Shown: positions 32,823 through 41,841 of the stretch, piece by piece
Layout of the letters: every line of letters starts with the position of its first letter
How positions within the stretch are numbered: the first letter of the stretch is position 1
Notes under the pieces: model-generated
Database searches by the model: none
What the model saw: the letters and a program-made list of their open reading frames with translations, nothing else
Told to the model about the DNA's origin: nothing
Assembly (NCBI RefSeq): GCF_016741855.1
Contig: NZ_JAERRH010000020.1
Coordinates: 49,027-113,026, forward strand
Direction of reading: 5' to 3'
Origin: Streptomyces musisoli
Lineage (GTDB): Bacteria; Actinomycetota; Actinomycetes; Streptomycetales; Streptomycetaceae
Length of the DNA stretch: 64,000 nucleotides
Position numbers and translations under genes: made by a program

Positions 32823-33209
32823 ATGGTCGAGTACCGCATCGACCGGCACAGCGGCGTGGCCACCTATGTGCAGATCGTCCAGCAGACCAAGCAGGCCCTC
32901 CGCCTCGGCCTGCTGGAGCCCGGTGACCGGCTGCCCACGGCGCGCGAGGTGGTGGAGGCCACCGCCATCAACCCCAACACGGTCCTGAAGGCGTACCGCG
33001 AACTGGAACGCGAGGGCCTGGTGGAGGCGCGCCGCGGGCTCGGCACCTTCGTCCGGCGGTCCCTCGGCACCGCCCCCGCCGACTCCCCGCTGCGCACGGA
33101 GCTGGAGGCGTGGGCGGAGCGCGCCCGCACCGCCGGGCTGGAGCGGGACGACGTGGCCGCACTCTTCACTGCCGTACTCGACAAGCACTTCCAGGGAGAC
33201 CCGTCATGA
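32823..33209 (+). CDS. YtrA-subfamily GntR regulator
   Basis: 128 residues: a GntR winged helix (YVQIVQQTKQALRLGLLEPG, LPTAREVVEATAINPNTVLK) followed by only about 50 residues, too short for an effector domain and diagnostic of the YtrA subfamily. YtrA regulators control adjacent ABC transporter genes, often in response to cell-wall antibiotics. The stop overlaps the ABC ATPase start (ATGA). The palindrome immediately upstream is its probable operator. Confidence 0.9.
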   Translation: MVEYRIDRHSGVATYVQIVQQTKQALRLGLLEPGDRLPTAREVVEATAINPNTVLKAYRELEREGLVEARRGLGTFVRRSLGTAPADSPLRTELEAWAERARTAGLERDDVAALFTAVLDKHFQGDPS

Positions 33210-34087
33210 GCAGCGACGCGGCGTTGAGGGCCGACGCTCTGGGGAAACGATTCGGCCGCCGTGGGGGCTGGGCCCTGCGGGACTGCTCGTTCCGGCTGCC
33301 CGCCGGGCGGGTGTGCGCCGTCGTCGGCCCCAACGGCGCCGGCAAGTCCACCCTGCTGGCCCTGGCCGCCGGGCTCACCGCACCCACCGAGGGCAGCGTC
33401 ACCGTCCTCGGCACCACGCCCGCCGCGGCCCGCCCCCGGGTCGGCTTCGTCGCCCAGGACAAGCCGCTCTACCCGCAGCTCACCATCGCCGAGACGCTGC
33501 GCATGGGCGCCGACCTCAACCCGGAACACTGGGACGCGGCCGTCGCCGAACAGGTCGTCACGGGCGGTGGCCTGGACCCGAAGGCCCGGATCCGCTCCCT
33601 CTCCGGCGGCCAGCGCACCCGGGTCGCGCTCGCCCTCGCCGTCGGCAAGCGGCCCGAACTGCTGCTCCTGGACGAGCCGATGGCCGACCTCGACCCGCTG
33701 GCCCGGCACGAGCTGATGGGCACGCTGATGGCGCAGGCCGCCCAGTACGGCACCACCATCGTGATGTCCTCCCACGTCGTCGCCGAGCTGGAGGACTCCT
33801 GCGACCATCTGCTGCTGGTCGGGGGCGGCCGGATCCGGCTGTCCGGCGAGATCGACGAGCTGCTCGCCGCCCATCTGCGGGTGACCGGCGCCGCGGACGC
33901 GGGCGGCCTCGACGCGGCCACGGTGGTGGAGTCACGGGTCACCGGCCGCCAGCTCACCGCGCTGGTCCGCCCGGCCGGACCGCTCCCCGGCGACTGGCGC
34001 ACCTCCGCCCCCTCGCTGGAGGAACTGATCCTCGCCCACCTGCGCAACCCCGGCGCGCCGGCCCTGCACGAGGAGAGCGCCGCGTGA
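33206..34087 (+). CDS. ABC transporter ATP-binding protein
   Basis: 293 residues with Walker A GPNGAGKST, Q-loop VAQDKPLY, signature LSGGQRTR, Walker B LLLLDEPMADLDP and the H-loop His in SSHVVAE. The C-terminal 80 residues are an extra domain typical of exporters. It overlaps the regulator before it and the permease after it, all by 4 bp. Probably an antibiotic or peptide exporter/sensor system. Confidence 0.92.
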   Translation: MSSDAALRADALGKRFGRRGGWALRDCSFRLPAGRVCAVVGPNGAGKSTLLALAAGLTAPTEGSVTVLGTTPAAARPRVGFVAQDKPLYPQLTIAETLRMGADLNPEHWDAAVAEQVVTGGGLDPKARIRSLSGGQRTRVALALAVGKRPELLLLDEPMADLDPLARHELMGTLMAQAAQYGTTIVMSSHVVAELEDSCDHLLLVGGGRIRLSGEIDELLAAHLRVTGAADAGGLDAATVVESRVTGRQLTALVRPAGPLPGDWRTSAPSLEELILAHLRNPGAPALHEESAA

Positions 34088-35091
34088 CCGCCGCCCTGAC
34101 CGGCACCCCCGCACCGCGGGCCGCCCGGAAACCGCGCCTGACCCGCTGGGTACTGCGCCTGCACCGGCCCGCGCTGTACGCCTGGGCGGGCCTGCTGGTG
34201 GCGCTGACCGCCCTGCTGCTCGGCCTGCGCGGACCGCTCGCCGACGCGGCGGCCGAGGGCTGGCGGCAGTACAACGCCTGCCCGGGCACCGCCAGGTGCT
34301 CCTACGACCAGGACGCCATCCTCCGCTACAAGGACTACTACGACTACGCCACCGTCGCCCTGAACGCGCTGCCCATGCTGGTGGCCGGCTGGGCGGGCGC
34401 CGCGCTGATCGGCCGGGAGCTGGAGTCCGGCACGGCCCTGCTGGCCTGGACACAGGGCACGCCACCGGCGCGCTGGCTGGCGGTCCGGCTCGCCGTGCCG
34501 GCGATCGCCGTCGCGGCGGGAGCGGCGCTGCTGTCCTGGCTGCACCACCTCGCCTGGAACGCGGGCCGGGGCCGTATCGACACCGCCAAGGACTGGTACG
34601 ACCGCTTCACCTTCTACGCGGGCGGCCCCACCGCCGTCGTCCTGGCCCTCGCCGGACTCGCGGCCGGCGTGCTCGCGGGCCTGGTGCTCCGCCGGACGCT
34701 GCCCGCCCTCCTCGCCGGCATGGTGGCGACCGCGGCCCTGCGGGGCATGACCGAGATCGCCCTGCCGCACCTGTGGCCCGCGGTCACCCGCGTCTCCACG
34801 ACGGACCAGGGCCCCCTGGGCGCGGGACTCGGCGTCGACGAGGGCGTGGTCACCCGCTCCGGCGCCCGGCTGCCCGTCCCCGCGTGCCACACCGAGGCGC
34901 AGTGCCGGGCCGCGTACGCCGACATCAGCGGCCGCTGGAGCACGTACCACCCCTACTCCCACCACTGGCCGCTCCAGCTCACCACCAGCGCGCTGGTCCT
35001 GGCCGTCACCGCACTGCTGGCGCTCGGCTCCTTCCTGGTGCTGCGCCGCAGCACGGGCGCCCCCCGTTCCGTCGAAAAGGCCACCGCATGA
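34084..35091 (+). CDS. ABC transporter permease 1
   Basis: 335 residues with about six transmembrane helices (ALYAWAGLLVALTALLLGL, ALPMLVAGWAGAALIG, VVLALAGLAAGVLAGLVL, LVLAVTALLALGSFLVL). The segment GRELESGTALLAWTQ, shared with the next gene, is the coupling-region motif of this permease family. An extracellular loop contains Cys pairs (CPGTARCSYD, CHTEAQC). Overlaps its neighbours by GTGA and ATGA. Confidence 0.86.
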   Translation: MTAALTGTPAPRAARKPRLTRWVLRLHRPALYAWAGLLVALTALLLGLRGPLADAAAEGWRQYNACPGTARCSYDQDAILRYKDYYDYATVALNALPMLVAGWAGAALIGRELESGTALLAWTQGTPPARWLAVRLAVPAIAVAAGAALLSWLHHLAWNAGRGRIDTAKDWYDRFTFYAGGPTAVVLALAGLAAGVLAGLVLRRTLPALLAGMVATAALRGMTEIALPHLWPAVTRVSTTDQGPLGAGLGVDEGVVTRSGARLPVPACHTEAQCRAAYADISGRWSTYHPYSHHWPLQLTTSALVLAVTALLALGSFLVLRRSTGAPRSVEKATA

Positions 35092-35834
35092 CCGCCCTCG
35101 CCCCCGCCCGCCCGGCCACCCGCCGCACCCTGCTGCGACTGCACCGCCCGGCCCTGCTCGCGTGGACCGCGTTCGTCCTCCTCGCAGCCGGGGAACTGCT
35201 CTGGGTCCACTACTCGGCCGCACCCCAGGAGCGGACCTGCGCACGGCACTGGTGCGCCTACACCACCTTCGCCGGCGCCGACGGCGTCATGCGGCTCCTC
35301 GGCGAGGCCCTCTGCTACGCCCCCTGCGCGGTGGCCGCCTGGGCCGGTGCCGCGCTGATCGGCCGCGAGCTGGAGTCCGGTACCGCACAGCTGGTCTGGA
35401 CCCAGGCCGTCACCCCGGTCCACTGGCTGACCGCGAAGCTGACGATGGCCGCGCTGCCACTCCTCACCGGCGCCTCGGTGCTCGCCCTGGTCTTCGACTC
35501 GGTCTGGTCGGCCGACCAGGACGTCCTGGCCGCGCACTGGGACTGGGACCGCGTCTTCGTGCCGCGCGGCCCGCTGCTGCCCGCACTCGTGCTCTTCGGG
35601 CTGGCCGCCGGCGCCCTGGCCGGCCTGGCCCTGCGCCGTGCGCTCCCCGCCCTGGCCGTCGCCTGCGCGGCCTGCGTGGTCCTGCGGCTGTACCTGCGCG
35701 ACCTGTGGGAGCCGCTGCGCGGCCCGCTGACCGGTTTCCGGCCCCTGCACCTGGCCGCCACCGGCATGGTGCTGGTCCTCACCGCGGGCGTCACCGTCGC
35801 CGCGTACGCCGTCCTGCGCCGCCGGACCGCCTGA
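35088..35834 (+). CDS. ABC transporter permease 2
   Basis: 248 residues, paralogous to the previous permease (shared LLRLHRPALLAW and IGRELESGTAQLVWTQ) but lacking part of the extracellular loop, with about six transmembrane helices. The two probably form a heterodimeric membrane part with the single ATPase. Last gene of the four-gene GntR-ABC operon. Confidence 0.86.
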   Translation: MTALAPARPATRRTLLRLHRPALLAWTAFVLLAAGELLWVHYSAAPQERTCARHWCAYTTFAGADGVMRLLGEALCYAPCAVAAWAGAALIGRELESGTAQLVWTQAVTPVHWLTAKLTMAALPLLTGASVLALVFDSVWSADQDVLAAHWDWDRVFVPRGPLLPALVLFGLAAGALAGLALRRALPALAVACAACVVLRLYLRDLWEPLRGPLTGFRPLHLAATGMVLVLTAGVTVAAYAVLRRRTA

Positions 35835-35954
35835 GCCCCCGCAACGCCACCGGTTCGCCGCGTCCCGCCACGGGGGAGGGACGCGGCGGACCGGTGTTCC
35901 CGCGTCCGAGAGCCCCTTCGAGCCGCTCCGCGCTATCCCGCACGTCATGTCGTC

Positions 35955-35974
35955 GTAACCATTGATTCAGCCGG
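35955..35974 (+). promoter_or_regulatory. Weak candidate PHO-box-like element upstream of ppk
   Basis: ATTCAGCCGG (35965-35974) resembles a PhoP direct-repeat unit (consensus GTTCACCC-like), and GTAACC lies one helical turn earlier. The match is poor. It is listed because ppk is a known PhoP target in Streptomyces. Confidence 0.22.
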
Positions 35975-36118
35975 GCTTGCGACGCTCGGCCAATGAAGCC
36001 CGCCGTGCCAGAGCCTTCGCCGCCCCCCGAGGGGGCCGCCGCGGGGAACGGGGCCGTCAAGCTCCCACCCGCGCGTTCCGACGCGCCTGTGTCGCCCGTC
36101 GCGCGGAAGAATGGGTTC

Positions 36119-38356
36119 ATGAGCCAGTCAGACACCCAGGCCGAGGTCCAGCACCCGCAGCCCTCCGTGGGCTCCATCGCCGCGCACCGCCCGCACACCG
36201 TGGCCGCCGCGGTCTCCGACCTGGAACCGGACATCGACGCGGACCTCGACGCGTACGAAGAGTCCCAGGCCGACGGCGCGCCGCTGCCGCAGGGCCGCTT
36301 CCTCGACCGAGAGCGCAGCTGGCTCGCCTTCAACGAGCGTGTCCTGGAGCTGGCCGAGGACCCCGGCACACCGCTGCTGGAGCGCGCGAACTTCCTCGCC
36401 ATCTTCGCCAGCAACCTGGACGAGTTCTTCATGGTCCGGGTGGCCGGTCTGAAGCGCCGCATCGCCACCGGCGTCGCCACCCGCTCCGCCTCCGGCCTCC
36501 AGCCCCGCGAGGTGCTGGAGATGATCTGGGCCCGCTCCCGCGAACTCATGGCCCGGCACGCCGCCTGCTACCACGAGGACGTCGCCCCCGCACTCGCGGA
36601 GGAGGGCATCCACCTGGTCCGCTGGACCGAGCTGACCGAGAAGGAGCAGGCCCGCCTCTTCACGCTCTTCCGGCACCAGATCTTCCCGGTCCTCACCCCG
36701 CTGGCCGTCGACCCCGCGCACCCCTTCCCGTACATCTCCGGCCTCTCGCTGAACCTGGCCGTCGTCGTACGCAACCCGGTCAGCGGCCACAAGCACTTCG
36801 CGCGCGTGAAGGTGCCGCCGCTGCTGTCCCGCTTCCTGGAGGCCTCCCCGGGCCGCTACGTCCCCATAGAGGACGTCATCGCGGCCCCCAACCACCTGGA
36901 AGAGCTGTTCCCGGGCATGGAGATCCTGGAGCACCACGCCTTCCGGATCACCCGCAACGAGGACCTGGAGGTCGAGGAGGACGACGCCGAGAACCTCCTC
37001 CAGGCCCTCGAGAAGGAACTCATGCGGCGCCGCTTCGGCCCGCCGGTGCGCCTGGAGGTCGAGGAGTCCATCGACCGCGAGGTGCTGGACCTGCTGGTCC
37101 GCGAGCTGAAGATCTCCGAGGCCGAGGTCTACCCGCTGCCCGGCCCGCTGGACCTCACCGGCCTCTTCCGCATCCACAGCCTCGACCGGCCGGAGCTGAA
37201 GTACCCGAAGTTCGTCGCCGGCACCCACCGCGACCTCGCCGAGGTGGAGTCGGCGTCCGCGCCCGACATCTTCGCGGCCCTGCGCGCCCGGGACGTGCTC
37301 CTGCACCACCCGTACGACAGCTTCTCCACCTCCGTGCAGGCGTTCCTGGAGCAGGCGGCGGCCGACCCGGACGTCCTCGCGATCAAGCAGACCCTGTACC
37401 GCACCTCCGGCGACTCCCCGATAGTCGACGCGCTCATCGACGCCGCCGAGTCCGGCAAGCAGGTCCTCGTCCTGGTCGAGATCAAGGCCCGCTTCGACGA
37501 GCACGCCAACATCAAGTGGGCGCGCAAGCTGGAGGAGGCCGGCTGCCACGTCGTCTACGGCCTGGTCGGGCTGAAGACGCACTGCAAGCTGTCCCTGGTG
37601 GTCCGCCAGGAGGGCGAGACCCTGCGCCGCTACAGCCACGTCGGCACGGGCAACTACCACCCGAAGACGGCCCGCCTGTACGAGGACCTCGGCCTGCTCA
37701 CCGCGGACCCGCAGGTCGGCGCGGACCTCTCCGACCTCTTCAACCGGCTGTCCGGCTACTCGCGCCGGGAGACCTACCGCCGCCTCCTCGTCGCCCCCAA
37801 GTCCCTGCGGGACGGCCTGATAGCCCGGATCAACAAGGAGGTCCAGCACCACCGCGCGGGCCGGCAGGCCTTCGTCCGCATCAAGGTCAACTCCATGGTC
37901 GACGAGGCGGTCATCGACGCCCTCTACCGGGCCTCCCAGGCGGGCGTGCCGGTCGACGTCTGGGTCCGCGGCATCTGCGCCGTCCGCCCGGGCGTCGCGG
38001 GCCTCTCGGAGAACATCCGGGTGCGCTCGATCCTCGGCCGCTTCCTCGAACACTCCCGCGTGTTCGCCTTCGGCAACGGCGGCGAGCCCGAGGTGTGGAT
38101 CGGCAGCGCCGACATGATGCACCGCAACCTCGACCGCCGGATAGAGGCCCTGGTCCGGGTCATCGACCCCGCCCACCGCGCAGCCCTCAACCGGCTGCTG
38201 GACACCGGCATGTCCGACGGCACCGCCTCCTGGCACCTCGGCCCGGACGGCGAGTGGACGCGGCACGCGACCGACGCGGACGGCCAACCCCTGCGCAACG
38301 TCCAGGAGATGCTCATAGACGCCCGGAGGCGCCGGCGTGGCACAGCAACACCTTGA
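36119..38356 (+). CDS. ppk: Polyphosphate kinase
   Basis: 745 residues of PPK1. The N-terminal domain holds FLDRERSWLAFNERVLELA and NLDEFFMVRVAGLKRR. The catalytic C-terminal phospholipase-D-like half holds IKQTLYRTSGDSPIV, the catalytic His region YSHVGTGNYHPKTA, and RSILGRFLEHSRVF with IGSADMMHRNLDRR. It reversibly transfers the ATP gamma-phosphate to polyphosphate; in Streptomyces it mainly regenerates ATP under phosphate limitation and dampens antibiotic production. A start 42 codons upstream (35993) is in frame and cannot be excluded; I prefer the ATG beginning MSQSDTQ. The 3' end overlaps the CHAD gene by 20 bp. Confidence 0.93.
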   Translation: MSQSDTQAEVQHPQPSVGSIAAHRPHTVAAAVSDLEPDIDADLDAYEESQADGAPLPQGRFLDRERSWLAFNERVLELAEDPGTPLLERANFLAIFASNLDEFFMVRVAGLKRRIATGVATRSASGLQPREVLEMIWARSRELMARHAACYHEDVAPALAEEGIHLVRWTELTEKEQARLFTLFRHQIFPVLTPLAVDPAHPFPYISGLSLNLAVVVRNPVSGHKHFARVKVPPLLSRFLEASPGRYVPIEDVIAAPNHLEELFPGMEILEHHAFRITRNEDLEVEEDDAENLLQALEKELMRRRFGPPVRLEVEESIDREVLDLLVRELKISEAEVYPLPGPLDLTGLFRIHSLDRPELKYPKFVAGTHRDLAEVESASAPDIFAALRARDVLLHHPYDSFSTSVQAFLEQAAADPDVLAIKQTLYRTSGDSPIVDALIDAAESGKQVLVLVEIKARFDEHANIKWARKLEEAGCHVVYGLVGLKTHCKLSLVVRQEGETLRRYSHVGTGNYHPKTARLYEDLGLLTADPQVGADLSDLFNRLSGYSRRETYRRLLVAPKSLRDGLIARINKEVQHHRAGRQAFVRIKVNSMVDEAVIDALYRASQAGVPVDVWVRGICAVRPGVAGLSENIRVRSILGRFLEHSRVFAFGNGGEPEVWIGSADMMHRNLDRRIEALVRVIDPAHRAALNRLLDTGMSDGTASWHLGPDGEWTRHATDADGQPLRNVQEMLIDARRRRRGTATP

Positions 38357-39557
38357 CCCGACGGACCCCACGGCCGAGGCGGTGACCGGGGACGCCCTCG
38401 CGGGCTACCTGCGCGCCCAGGCCACGGAGTTCCTGCGCGCCCTGCGCCTGCGCCGGGAGACCGGCGGCAACGGCGCGGGTGCCGGCGCGCGCGGCCACGC
38501 GGCGACGGGCAGCGCGCAGGCGTCCGTCGACGCGGCCCGCGCCCTGCGCCGCTCGGCCCGCCGCATCAGCGGCAGCCTGCACACGTTCCGCCCCCTCCTC
38601 GACCCCGACTGGTCGGAGGAGATGCGCCCCGAACTGGCCTGGCTGTCGGGCACGCTGGGCCTGGAGCACGCGTACGAGGCGCGCCTGGACCGGCTGCTGC
38701 TGGCGCTGCACAGGCTGTCGGGTTCCACGGCCTTCCCCGCGCAGACGGTCACCGCCGCCGCTGCCGCCCCGGTCGACGTGACCGCGGGCGGCCGCGCGGC
38801 CGCGACGGCGGGCGGGGGCGACACGGCCACCGCCGTGACCGCGGGCGGCCGGGCCGCCGGGGCGGCACCCGTCCCGCTGAAGGCGGCACCCGGCACCGGC
38901 GGCCCGGCCGGCCGTACGGCGGCACCGGAACGCGGCAACCTCACCGTCGGCGCGGCCAAGGCGGGCGCCCTGCTCGAACGCCAGCTCACCCTCGCCCGGA
39001 CCCGGGCCCACTCCACCGCCCTCCAGGCCCTCGGCTCCTCCCGCTTCCACGCCGTCGCCGACAAGGTCGCCGTACTCGCCAGCGAGGTCCCCCTCACCCC
39101 CACCGCCCCCGGCACCGACCTGCGCCCCCTCGCCGCCGCGGCCCAGGAGCGCCTCACGGACGCCGTCGCCGCGCTCCCCCTGGTCACCGCCGGCCACCCC
39201 TACAACGCGGAGGCCCTGGTCCACGGCCTGTCCCCGGAACCCTCCCCGCACCCCCAGGACGGCCCCTGGCACCAGGTCCGGCTGCTGCTGCGCCTGCACC
39301 GGTACGCCCGCGAGGTGCTGCACGGCGGCGAAGCCCACGCGGACGTACGGCTGCTGACGTCGGGCCAGGCGCTGAACCGGCACCGGGACGCCTCGGAGGC
39401 GGCAGCGGCGGCGGCCCAGGCCGCCCGTACCCCCCGGATCACCCCGGCCACCGCGTACGCGCTCGGTGTGCTCCACGCCGACCAGCGGCACGAGGTGGAG
39501 GCGGCCAGGTTCGCGTTCCAGCAGGCGTGGCAGCGGCAGACCGTCGACGCGCCCTGA
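38337..39557 (+). CDS. CHAD-domain protein
   Basis: 406 residues. Two helical CHAD half-repeats (ARALRRSARRISGSLHTFRP with SGTLGLEHAYEARLDRLL, and the later LTLARTRAHSTALQALGS) carry the conserved basic and His residues that bind polyphosphate. Between them lies a low-complexity Ala/Gly/Thr-rich insertion with repeats of TAGGRAA. CHAD domains localise to or bind polyphosphate granules. The GTG start lies inside the end of ppk, so the two are translated together, a strong functional link. The insertion is probably disordered. Confidence 0.87.
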   Translation: MAQQHLDPTDPTAEAVTGDALAGYLRAQATEFLRALRLRRETGGNGAGAGARGHAATGSAQASVDAARALRRSARRISGSLHTFRPLLDPDWSEEMRPELAWLSGTLGLEHAYEARLDRLLLALHRLSGSTAFPAQTVTAAAAAPVDVTAGGRAAATAGGGDTATAVTAGGRAAGAAPVPLKAAPGTGGPAGRTAAPERGNLTVGAAKAGALLERQLTLARTRAHSTALQALGSSRFHAVADKVAVLASEVPLTPTAPGTDLRPLAAAAQERLTDAVAALPLVTAGHPYNAEALVHGLSPEPSPHPQDGPWHQVRLLLRLHRYAREVLHGGEAHADVRLLTSGQALNRHRDASEAAAAAAQAARTPRITPATAYALGVLHADQRHEVEAARFAFQQAWQRQTVDAP

Positions 39558-39575
39558 ATCCGTAGAGGAGGCGGT

Positions 39576-40001
39576 GTGAACGACACCGTGGTCCAGGCGG
39601 CCGGCTGCGTGCTCTGGCGCTTCTCCCCGGTCTCCGGCGACCTGGAGATCTGCCTGGTCCACCGGCCCAAGTACGACGACTGGTCCCACCCCAAGGGCAA
39701 GCTCAAGCGGGGTGAGGACCCGCTCGCCGGTGCGCTGCGCGAGGTCGCGGAGGAGACCGGGTACACGGCCGAGCCCGGCGGCGAACTGCCGGCCGTGCAC
39801 TATGCGGTGGCCGGCCGCCTGAAGCGGGTGCGGTACTGGGCCGCACAGGCGGTTTCCGGCCACTTCACGCCGAACCCCGAGGTGGACCGCATCCTGTGGC
39901 TCTCCCCGGCCGCGGCCCGCTCCCGGCTCACCCAGTTCCGCGACCGGGACCTGGTGGACGCGCTCGGCCGGCCGTCGGGCCACCGGGAACGACGGGCCTG
40001 A
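39576..40001 (+). CDS. Nudix hydrolase
   Basis: 141 residues with a complete Nudix box: GKLKRGEDPLAGALREV followed by AEETGYT (G-x5-E-x7-REV-x-EE-x-G). The GTG start has a GAGGAGG RBS, 18 bp after the CHAD gene, making a ppk-CHAD-Nudix operon. Related actinobacterial MutT1-type enzymes hydrolyse 8-oxo-dGTP or diadenosine polyphosphates. Specificity is not visible. The C-terminal phosphoglycerate-mutase domain of full MutT1 is absent. Confidence 0.9.
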   Translation: MNDTVVQAAGCVLWRFSPVSGDLEICLVHRPKYDDWSHPKGKLKRGEDPLAGALREVAEETGYTAEPGGELPAVHYAVAGRLKRVRYWAAQAVSGHFTPNPEVDRILWLSPAAARSRLTQFRDRDLVDALGRPSGHRERRA

Positions 40002-40094
40002 GCCGGCCCGCACGAAGGCACACGGACCGCCGGCACGCGATCACCCAAGGCCGCCGCAGACGATCACGCACGGGGCGCCGTACGCGGTCCCGTG

Positions 40095-40126
40095 CGGCGC
40101 CGTCACGGGGCGGCGCCGTCACGGGG
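40095..40126. repeat. 16-bp tandem duplication
   Basis: Two exact adjacent copies of CGGCGCCGTCACGGGG in the gap downstream of the Nudix gene. No further function is apparent. Confidence 0.7.
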
Positions 40127-40141
40127 CGGTGGCCCGTCCCG

Positions 40142-40327
40142 TCACCGGCCCGCCGCGTGTCCCTCCGCGTCCGTGCGGGCCTGGCTGCGGGCCCGGCGGG
40201 CGGGGCCGCGCCAGCCGCAGCTGCACCGGGCCACACAGAAGCGGCCCTGCTCGGTCGTCGTCGTCAGGTGTTCCTGCCCGGGCCGGACCTGCTCCGGCCC
40301 GCCTTGCTGCGCCGAGGTGAATGCCAC
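40142..40327 (-). CDS. Small hypothetical protein with CSCGW motif (61 aa)
   Basis: 61 residues ending RFCVARCSCGWRGPARRARS and QARTDAEGHAAGR. The C-x3-C-x-CGW cluster with a later His suggests a small zinc-ribbon-like fold, and the ARRAR-type helix is basic. The GTG start has no RBS, but TAACGT lies seven bases upstream on the minus strand, consistent with a leaderless transcript. It is the only protein-like frame between the Nudix and lipoprotein genes. Function unknown. Confidence 0.55.
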   Translation of the reverse strand: MAFTSAQQGGPEQVRPGQEHLTTTTEQGRFCVARCSCGWRGPARRARSQARTDAEGHAAGR

Positions 40328-40470
40328 TCGGACAACGTTACCCAGCCCGCGGGAAAAGGGTCCGTACGGCTCCCCCCGGCCCCCGGCGACGCGTGACGAC
40401 GCCCCCTACCCGTCGTTAACCGAGCGACAGGGGGCCCGTGACGGACATACCGGCTGGGGGTAGGCAGACG

Positions 40471-41331
40471 ATGGATGGGCGGCAGCACAGGCGCGCGGGC
40501 AGAACGGTCGCCGCGGTGGGCATCCTCCTCGGCCTCGGAACGGGCGCCGCGGGCTGTTCCGGCAGCGGGGCCGCCGCCGAGGACGTCAAGGGCGGGGGCG
40601 ACCCCGTCACCGCCCTGCACCGGGCCGCCGGCGCACTGCGGGACGCGGGCAGCTCCAAGGCGAGCACCTCGATGGAGATGGCCACCGGCGGCACCCGGGT
40701 CACCATCCGCGGCAAGGGCGTCTACGACTACCGGCACCGGCTCGGCCGGCTCACCGTGATGCTGCCCGAGGACCCCGCGGGCACCCCCGAACACCGGCCC
40801 ATCACCGAACTCCTCGCGCCGGGAGCCCTGTTCATGAAGAACCGGGGTGCGGGGGTCCCCGCCGACAAATGGGTGCGGGTGGACACCGCGACGCTGTCCG
40901 ACGGCAACCTGGTCACCGGCGGCGCGACCGACCCGTACGCGGCCGCCGAGGTGCTGCGCGGGACGCGGCAGGCGGCCTTCGTCGGGTGGACCGAGATCGC
41001 CGGGACGCCGGTGCGGCACTACCGGGGCACCGCCGACCTGGGCCGGGCGGCCCGGTACGCGTCGGCCAGGAACAAGGCGGCCCTGGCCGCGGCGGCCAAG
41101 GGGTTCGCCGCCGCCCGGGTTCCGTTCGACGCCTACCTGGACGACCAGGGCCGCATCCGCAAGCTCCGGCAGCGCTTCAGCTTCGTCAACGGCCACGAGA
41201 AGACCAGCGTGGCGGTCGCCTCGACCCTGCTGCTCTACGCCTTCGGCACGCCCGTGGACGTCCGGCTGCCGGCCCCCGAGGACATCTACGCGGGCCGGAT
41301 CGCCGAGGACGCGTCCCGGGACGGCGCCTGA
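40471..41331 (+). CDS. Lipoprotein (LppX/LprG-like fold possible)
   Basis: 286 residues with a clear lipoprotein signal: MDGRQHRRAGRTVAAV, a hydrophobic core, and lipobox GAAGC with the Cys at about residue 29. The mature part (ALHRAAGALRDAGSSKASTS, MEMATGGTRVTIRGKGVYDY) shows the alternating beta pattern of the mycobacterial LppX/LprG lipid-carrier fold. I chose the ATG directly before the signal peptide over an upstream GTG (40438). Surface-attached; ligand unknown. Confidence 0.8.
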   Translation: MDGRQHRRAGRTVAAVGILLGLGTGAAGCSGSGAAAEDVKGGGDPVTALHRAAGALRDAGSSKASTSMEMATGGTRVTIRGKGVYDYRHRLGRLTVMLPEDPAGTPEHRPITELLAPGALFMKNRGAGVPADKWVRVDTATLSDGNLVTGGATDPYAAAEVLRGTRQAAFVGWTEIAGTPVRHYRGTADLGRAARYASARNKAALAAAAKGFAAARVPFDAYLDDQGRIRKLRQRFSFVNGHEKTSVAVASTLLLYAFGTPVDVRLPAPEDIYAGRIAEDASRDGA

Positions 41332-41450
41332 ATCCGGCCGGTGCACTAGTCCGGGACGCCCTCCCGTAAGTAGCCCGTCCGTGCCATGCGCGGTGTGTGG
41401 ACCGCTGCCTACCCTAGGGAGCGGGTGACGGCAGAAAAGAGGTGAGGCGG

Positions 41451-41612
41451 GTGGCTCCGGTCGGCGGCACGGCGGTTCAGGACCACGTGGCCCTCGCCGA
41501 GATCGAGCTGTGCGGAGAGCTGATCATCGCGGCCTCGGCCGCCGAGGACCGGCTCAGCCTGGAGTGCATCGACGAGGTGCTGCGGGTCGCCGAGGAAAAA
41601 GATCCGGCCTGA
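41451..41612 (+). CDS. Small conserved-looking hypothetical protein (53 aa)
   Basis: A GTG-started ORF of 53 residues with RBS GAGG eight bases upstream; GTG at 41442 is an alternative start. The product is amphipathic and acidic (ALAEIELCGELIIAASAAED, RLSLECIDEVLRVAEE), predicted as two helices with two Cys. The amino-acid composition and codon third-position bias look like a real gene, unlike the surrounding low-complexity DNA. No domain recognised. Confidence 0.6.
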   Translation: MAPVGGTAVQDHVALAEIELCGELIIAASAAEDRLSLECIDEVLRVAEEKDPA

Positions 41613-41841
41613 GCGCGGCCCGGGCGCCCGGCGCGCTCGACAAGGGACGGCGTGGTCCGCACGGCCCGCGGCCCGTGCGGTTTGTGCGGTCCGTGCGGAT
41701 CGGAAGCTCGGCGGGCAGCCGGCTCGCACGCGGCGCGGCAGGCCGCCTCAGGTGCGGAGCCGCCGGCCGCAGGCGCGCGGAGCAGGCGGCCGGGGCGAGT
41801 ACGCAGCAAGCGGCCGGGTCGGGTGCGCAGCAAGCGGGGCG
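41613..41841. other. Low-complexity intergenic region with short direct repeats
   Basis: Between a small gene and the csoR 3' end. It contains imperfect repeats such as CGCAGCAAGCGG (twice, around 41800 and 41826) and several GTGCGG motifs. No gene supported. Confidence 0.4.

Noticed and set aside
30501..33209. 902-codon + strand frame spanning the nucleotidase antisense, mshD and the GntR gene
   Set aside because: It merges antisense, intergenic and out-of-frame sequence before entering the real GntR frame; only the last 128 codons are a gene.
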